Assembly (NCBI GenBank): GCA_030429685.1
Contig: JAUIEY010000095.1
Span: forward strand, 1-7,333
Direction: 5' to 3'
Length of the DNA stretch: 7,333 bases
Source: Gammaproteobacteria bacterium
GTDB taxonomy: Bacteria; Pseudomonadota; Gammaproteobacteria; Steroidobacterales; GCA-2729495
Shown: positions 3,938 to 7,333 of the stretch, piece by piece
How the letters are laid out: every line of letters starts with the position of its first letter
Position numbering within the stretch: the stretch's first letter is position 1
Notes under the pieces: model-generated
Databases searched by the model: none
What the model saw: only the letters and a program-made list of their open reading frames with translations
What the model was told of the DNA's origin: nothing
Program-made: the position numbers and the translations under genes

Positions 3938-6735
3938 CCGGGGAACAACAAGTGGCGGAAATTGACTTGACTGAACAACAGCACAACGGTGCCACCACGC
4001 GCCGGCAATTTCTCAAGGGTAGCGGCAGCACGCTGCTGGCATTGAAATTCGGCGCGGCCGGCGCAACCGAACACAGCGGCTACCGGCGCTGGGAAGACCT
4101 GATGCGCAACAAGTGGACCTGGGATAGCGTGGCCCGCGGCACGCACGGTACTAATTGCAGCGGCAACTGCGCGTTCAACGTCTACGTAAAAAACGGCATC
4201 GTCTGGCGCGAAGAGCAGCAGGGTGAATACCGTGCCTCTGCCAGCGACGTGCCCGATTACGGGCCACGCGGTTGTCAGAAAGGCCTGCGCCATGCCAAGT
4301 ACATGTATGGCAAGCAACGCGTTCTGTACCCGATGAAACGCGTTGGTGAGCGCGGCGAGGGCAAATGGGAGCGGGTCAGCTGGGAGCAGGCGATGCAGGA
4401 GATCGCCGACAAATTCATTGATTACACGGTGGAGTTCGGCCCGGGCTCTATCACGCAGGGTGCCGGCACTCAGGCGGCCATGAAGCAAACCGTTTTTCCC
4501 GCCATGGGGCGATTCGTCGCCGCCTCCGGCATCGAGTATCCGGAAGCTTTTGCCGGCGTGGGTGACCTGCCGACCGGCCTGTATATGACCACCGGCGTGC
4601 CGCTGCTGGCCGATACCATGGCAGCCGTGTTCAAGTCGAAATGCTGCCTGGTGTGGTTCTGCAATCCGGCCGTCACCCGCATTCCGGACGCCCACTTTTT
4701 CTGGGAAGCACGTTACAACGGCACCGAAGTTATCACCATCGCGCCGGAGTTCACGCCAACGGCGATGCACTCAAGCAAGTGGCTCAATCCCAAACCCGGC
4801 ACCGATGCAGCGCTGGCGCTGTCAATGGTGCAGGTGATTCTGGAAGCCGGTTTGCACGACGCCGATTTTATTCGCGAACAAACCGACCTGCCGTTTCTGG
4901 TGCGCACCGACAACGGTAAATTCCTGCGCGAAACCGATGTGGTGGGCGGCGCCGGGGCCCGCGACAATCTGTTCTATATCTGGGACGAGGCCACCAACCG
5001 GGCGGTCGAGGCGCCCGCGACGGGAAATCCGCCGCCGCCCCCCGGCGTGCCCGTCCCGGTTATGAACCAGGGCAGCATCGCGCTGGGCGAACTGGTGCCT
5101 GCGCTGGAAGGCCGTTTTACCGTGGCAACTGCCGACGGCGATGTTGAGGTTACGACTGTTTTCGAGCTCATGCGTGCCAAAATGGCCGAGTACGCGCCGG
5201 AGCTTGCCGCGGATATCACCGGTGTCAATGCGGATGTGATCCGCCAGGTCGCCGAGAAATTTGCGACCGCGGGGCCGGCCATGATCTTTACCGGCTATCG
5301 TGTCTGCAAATGGATGCATGGCGACCTGATTCAGCGCGCGTTCATGTTGTTGCTGGCTGTTACGGGCAATCAGGGCAAACCCGGCGCAGGTATCCAGATT
5401 GCCAATTACGATTTTGAAACGCAGATCGCCTACATGATCGCGGACCTGCCGCCGCCGCGCATTGCAACCACCTCGCGCTGGGACTACACCAAAGCGAAGC
5501 ACAAGGAACTCACCCGCGAAGCCTACGGCGACAAGCTGGCGGAACATCTCGACAAGTACTACCAGGAATCTGTCGCGCAGCGCTGGTTCCCCGATTATTC
5601 GCAAACACCCTGGAAGATGGGGCTGTATACCGGCAGTAATGCTGCCAACTGGCGAGTGTCGGGTAAACGCTGGCGCGAGGAGGGCTTCAACGTGCTGGAA
5701 ACGGTTGTCACCATGACGCCGGACATGAGTGCGACAGCCATGTACTCCGACTATGTGTTGCCGATCGCGCATCACTACGAACGCAAAGACTTCATGCTGG
5801 AATCGCGCACCCCGTACGCACAGGTGCTGGATGCTGCCGTACCGCCGCTGGGTGAAGCTGTCGACGATTTTGAGGCCTATCGGCGGCTGGCCGAAGCAAT
5901 CAGCCGCCGTGCCAGTGAGCGCAACATAGCTCCCGTTCAGGACAGCATGTTCGGCATGCCGATCGTACGCGACATGACCAAATACCTGGACCAGTACACC
6001 ATGGGCGGCAAATTTCAGTCCGCGGAAGACGTTGCCCAGTGGCTGATGGACAACAACCACGGCATGCCTGACATGAAATTTTCGGAGCTCGCTAAAAAGG
6101 GCATTGTCCGGGTCAATGATTCCGACGGTATTGTCTACGGCCACGGGTCACCCTATGACACCTTGATTAACCGCTCGTTGCTGGACAAGCAGGCCTACCA
6201 GACGCTGACGTCACGGCAGCAGTTCTATATTGATCACGACTGGTTTATGGCCGAAGGCGAGGCCCTGCCGGCACACCGCGAACCGGCCTCCAACGAGGGT
6301 TACCCGTTGCGGATGGTGATGGGGCATGTACGCCACGGTATTCACAGCATGTGGCGCGATGACTCTCTGATGCTCAGCCTGCAGCGCGGCGAGCCGGATA
6401 TTTACGTCAACCCCGATGACGCGGCGGCACGCGGCGTCGAGGATGGCGACCGGATCCGCGTGTTCAATTCCTTTGGTTCGTTCAACGTGACTGCCCACGT
6501 AAGCTCAATGGTCCAGCCGGGCATGACCTTTATGTACCATGGCTGGGACCCGATGATGTTCCCGGAGCGGCAGAATTTCGGTGCAGTTGTATCGAGTGGC
6601 GGCCTGATCAAGCCGACCTCGCTGGTAGGCGGCTACGGGCATATCACGTTTCGCAGTTTTTACTACGAGCCCAATGCGACCTTTCAGGACGTCACCTGCG
6701 ATTTTGAGAAACAGCGCGCCGGTGCGGCGGCCTGA
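3928..6735 (+). CDS. Class II DMSO-reductase-family molybdopterin oxidoreductase, catalytic alpha subunit (ethylbenzene / steroid C25 dehydrogenase-like)
   Basis: This 935-residue protein should carry bis-MGD molybdenum and one [4Fe-4S] cluster. H73, C77, C81 and C116 give the exact H-x3-C-x3-C-x34-C spacing of NarG-type enzymes. D213 in VGDLPTG aligns with the Asp Mo ligand of NarG (CDLP) and EbdA. Other shared segments are RGCQKG (114-119), PMKRVGERGEGKW (135-147), TRIPDAHFFWEARYNGT (250-266), and a C-terminal cofactor domain from about 790 with GYGHITFR (902-909). The closest remembered relatives are ethylbenzene and steroid C25 dehydrogenases, which hydroxylate C-H bonds with water; length fits (EbdA about 970). 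An N-terminal twin-arginine motif TRRQFLK (24-30) suggests Tat export to the periplasm, but the following hydrophobic stretch is short and contains K40. The listed start is GTG 3928, inside the preceding gene. GTG 3952, with GGGGA 7 bases upstream, is an equally good or better start (927 residues). No beta, gamma or chaperone gene follows. Substrate unknown; nitrate or selenate reductase relatives are less likely from the C-terminus. Confidence 0.9.
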   Translation: MEITGEQQVAEIDLTEQQHNGATTRRQFLKGSGSTLLALKFGAAGATEHSGYRRWEDLMRNKWTWDSVARGTHGTNCSGNCAFNVYVKNGIVWREEQQGEYRASASDVPDYGPRGCQKGLRHAKYMYGKQRVLYPMKRVGERGEGKWERVSWEQAMQEIADKFIDYTVEFGPGSITQGAGTQAAMKQTVFPAMGRFVAASGIEYPEAFAGVGDLPTGLYMTTGVPLLADTMAAVFKSKCCLVWFCNPAVTRIPDAHFFWEARYNGTEVITIAPEFTPTAMHSSKWLNPKPGTDAALALSMVQVILEAGLHDADFIREQTDLPFLVRTDNGKFLRETDVVGGAGARDNLFYIWDEATNRAVEAPATGNPPPPPGVPVPVMNQGSIALGELVPALEGRFTVATADGDVEVTTVFELMRAKMAEYAPELAADITGVNADVIRQVAEKFATAGPAMIFTGYRVCKWMHGDLIQRAFMLLLAVTGNQGKPGAGIQIANYDFETQIAYMIADLPPPRIATTSRWDYTKAKHKELTREAYGDKLAEHLDKYYQESVAQRWFPDYSQTPWKMGLYTGSNAANWRVSGKRWREEGFNVLETVVTMTPDMSATAMYSDYVLPIAHHYERKDFMLESRTPYAQVLDAAVPPLGEAVDDFEAYRRLAEAISRRASERNIAPVQDSMFGMPIVRDMTKYLDQYTMGGKFQSAEDVAQWLMDNNHGMPDMKFSELAKKGIVRVNDSDGIVYGHGSPYDTLINRSLLDKQAYQTLTSRQQFYIDHDWFMAEGEALPAHREPASNEGYPLRMVMGHVRHGIHSMWRDDSLMLSLQRGEPDIYVNPDDAAARGVEDGDRIRVFNSFGSFNVTAHVSSMVQPGMTFMYHGWDPMMFPERQNFGAVVSSGGLIKPTSLVGGYGHITFRSFYYEPNATFQDVTCDFEKQRAGAAA
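3940..3954 (+). promoter_or_regulatory. Candidate ribosome-binding site and alternative GTG start of the Mo oxidoreductase
   Basis: GGGGA (3940-3944) stands 7 bases before GTG 3952, just after the TAA (3935-3937) of the preceding gene. The earlier GTG 3928 has only a GGGGC at 3913-3917, with 10 bases between it and the start. The 3952 start gives an N-terminus MAEIDLTEQQ and places the twin-arginine pair at residues 17-18, a normal distance for a Tat signal. I cannot choose between the two from sequence alone but lean to 3952. Confidence 0.45.
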
Positions 6736-6759
6736 TGCCGCAGTCAGGCTGACTATAAG
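6736..6759. other. Convergent 24-base intergenic spacer with a small inverted repeat
   Basis: This gap separates the stop codons of the convergent Mo oxidoreductase and LLM genes. AGTCA (6742-6746) pairs with TGACT (6750-6754) around GGC, a 5-bp stem with no T-run on either side. It is too weak to call a bidirectional terminator with confidence. The palindrome GCTAGC (6759-6764) overlaps the LLM stop and is probably incidental. Confidence 0.3.
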
Positions 6760-7332
6760 CTAGCGCAGGGCAGGTATTACCCGTTCGCCAAGCAGCTTGA
6801 TGCCGTGTTCCTGGTGGTTTTTGAGTTCCAGGCAGATCTCGGTGACGCCCAGTGCCTTGAATTCGAGCAGGTGCTCGATAATGCGATCCAGGTCGTCCGG
6901 CGTGCCGGTCAGAGTTAGCTTGTCAACGCAACGATCCAGCAATTCGTCCGGCACCCCGTCCACAGAATCGGTTTTGGTCGGCCCCATGTTGTAGATAGCC
7001 GGCATGTGATCGAGCAGGATCTGGAACTCCTCCGGGCTGACAAACTCTTCCATCATGTACTCGCGGAACATCGCCCGGAAACCGATCCAGCGACGCGCCT
7101 CGAAGCGAGCCTCGGCCAGATCGTCATAGACGTACCACGCCATGAAATTGGTGAAGCGATAGGCATCGTTGCTGAGACCAGCCTCGGTGCGATGTTTGAA
7201 TACATCGTTAATGACGCCCCGGGTCAGGGTGGGTGAGAGGTCGCTCATGAATATGCCGTCTGCCGCCTTGGCGGCCATGCGCAGCATCTGCGGACGGTTG
7301 GCACCGGCCCAGATAAACGGCGGTGCCGCAGT
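6760..7332 (-). CDS. LLM-class (luciferase-like) flavin/F420-dependent oxidoreductase, C-terminal part, cut by the right edge
   Basis: The minus-strand frame is open from base 7332 to the TAG at 6760-6762, giving 190 visible residues. An in-frame ATG at 7287 is internal: the 15 residues before it (TAAPPFIWAGANRPQ) continue the luciferase-like pattern P-x-x-x-A/W-x-G-A-N-R-P-x-M-L-R-M-A, followed by AAKAADGIF. In this family that segment is the late beta-alpha unit near the flavin phosphate site, ending in the typical A-x-x-A-D-G. The remainder (LTGTPDDLDRIIEHLLEFKALGVTEICL near the end) is the normal C-terminal tail, with T-G-T-P-D-D matching the G-T-P-e-e motif. About half of a usual 330-350-residue protein is missing. 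Members use FMN or F420 to oxidise or reduce alcohols, hydrocarbons, sulfonates or methylene-H4MPT. Cofactor and substrate are undetermined. It is transcribed toward the Mo oxidoreductase, so it is not in the same operon, though it may serve the same pathway. Confidence 0.85.
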   Translation of the reverse strand, partial: TAAPPFIWAGANRPQMLRMAAKAADGIFMSDLSPTLTRGVINDVFKHRTEAGLSNDAYRFTNFMAWYVYDDLAEARFEARRWIGFRAMFREYMMEEFVSPEEFQILLDHMPAIYNMGPTKTDSVDGVPDELLDRCVDKLTLTGTPDDLDRIIEHLLEFKALGVTEICLELKNHQEHGIKLLGERVIPALR

Positions 7333-7333
7333 G

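Noticed and set aside
3337..4770. 477-codon minus-strand open frame across the isomerase-like gene and the start of the Mo subunit
   Set aside because: It spans two well-supported plus-strand genes, has low-complexity Ala/Arg/Ser composition, and shows no family motif.
4822..6144. 440-codon minus-strand open frame inside the Mo subunit
   Set aside because: It is antisense to the conserved central region of the molybdopterin enzyme and rich in His/Arg/Val as typical for an antisense shadow; no domain recognised.
3928..6735. Assignment of the Mo enzyme as respiratory nitrate reductase NarG
   Set aside because: It shares the cluster spacing and Asp ligand, but it is about 300 residues shorter than NarG, lacks neighbouring narHJI, and its C-terminus is closer to ethylbenzene/steroid dehydrogenases.
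6742..6754. Inverted repeat AGTCA-GGC-TGACT as a bidirectional terminator
   Set aside because: The stem is only 5 bp with a 3-base loop and no T-run on either strand, so it is listed only as a spacer feature.

Overview
The window is a compact, GC-rich (about 60 % by eye) bacterial catabolic locus. It holds six protein genes, two of them cut by the window edges, and has almost no non-coding DNA. No RNA gene, CRISPR array, insertion sequence or phage gene is visible. Gene style and protein families suggest a proteobacterium, perhaps an environmental gammaproteobacterium that degrades hydrocarbons, aromatics or steroids. That assignment is inference: there is no taxonomic marker gene here.

Layout. 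Positions 1-815 (+) hold the 3' part of a two-cupin-fold protein. A 71-base gap follows, with a perfect 7-bp GC-rich hairpin and a clear Shine-Dalgarno for the next gene. Then come four tightly packed plus-strand genes: an ACMSD-like amidohydrolase (887-1747), an acyl-CoA/AMP ligase (1744-3273, ATGA overlap), a thioredoxin-fold 2-hydroxychromene-2-carboxylate-isomerase/FrnE-like protein (3281-3937, 7-base gap), and a large molybdopterin oxidoreductase (3928-6735, overlapping or just after the previous stop). Facing them, 24 bases away on the minus strand, is the C-terminal part of a luciferase-like (LLM) flavin/F420 oxidoreductase (6760-7332), whose start lies beyond the right edge.

The most interesting gene is the last of the plus-strand run. 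It looks like the catalytic alpha subunit of a class II DMSO-reductase-family enzyme: NarG-type His-Cys-Cys-Cys [4Fe-4S] ligands with exactly H-x3-C-x3-C-x34-C spacing, an Asp molybdenum ligand in a GDLP motif, and a C-terminus resembling ethylbenzene dehydrogenase and steroid C25 dehydrogenase. Those relatives hydroxylate unactivated C-H bonds with water. Here it sits with a CoA ligase, a decarboxylase/hydrolase-fold protein, a possible glutathione-type isomerase and a cupin, but no beta (Fe-S), gamma (haem) or chaperone subunit follows it. The working hypothesis is a degradation module in which the Mo enzyme oxidises a hydrophobic substrate and the soluble enzymes process and CoA-activate the products. 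The substrate cannot be read from the sequence.

Two proteins have unusual active sites. The amidohydrolase lacks the N-terminal HxH metal motif and a further metal His, and the isomerase-like protein has a monothiol Cys-Pro-Trp-Ser site.
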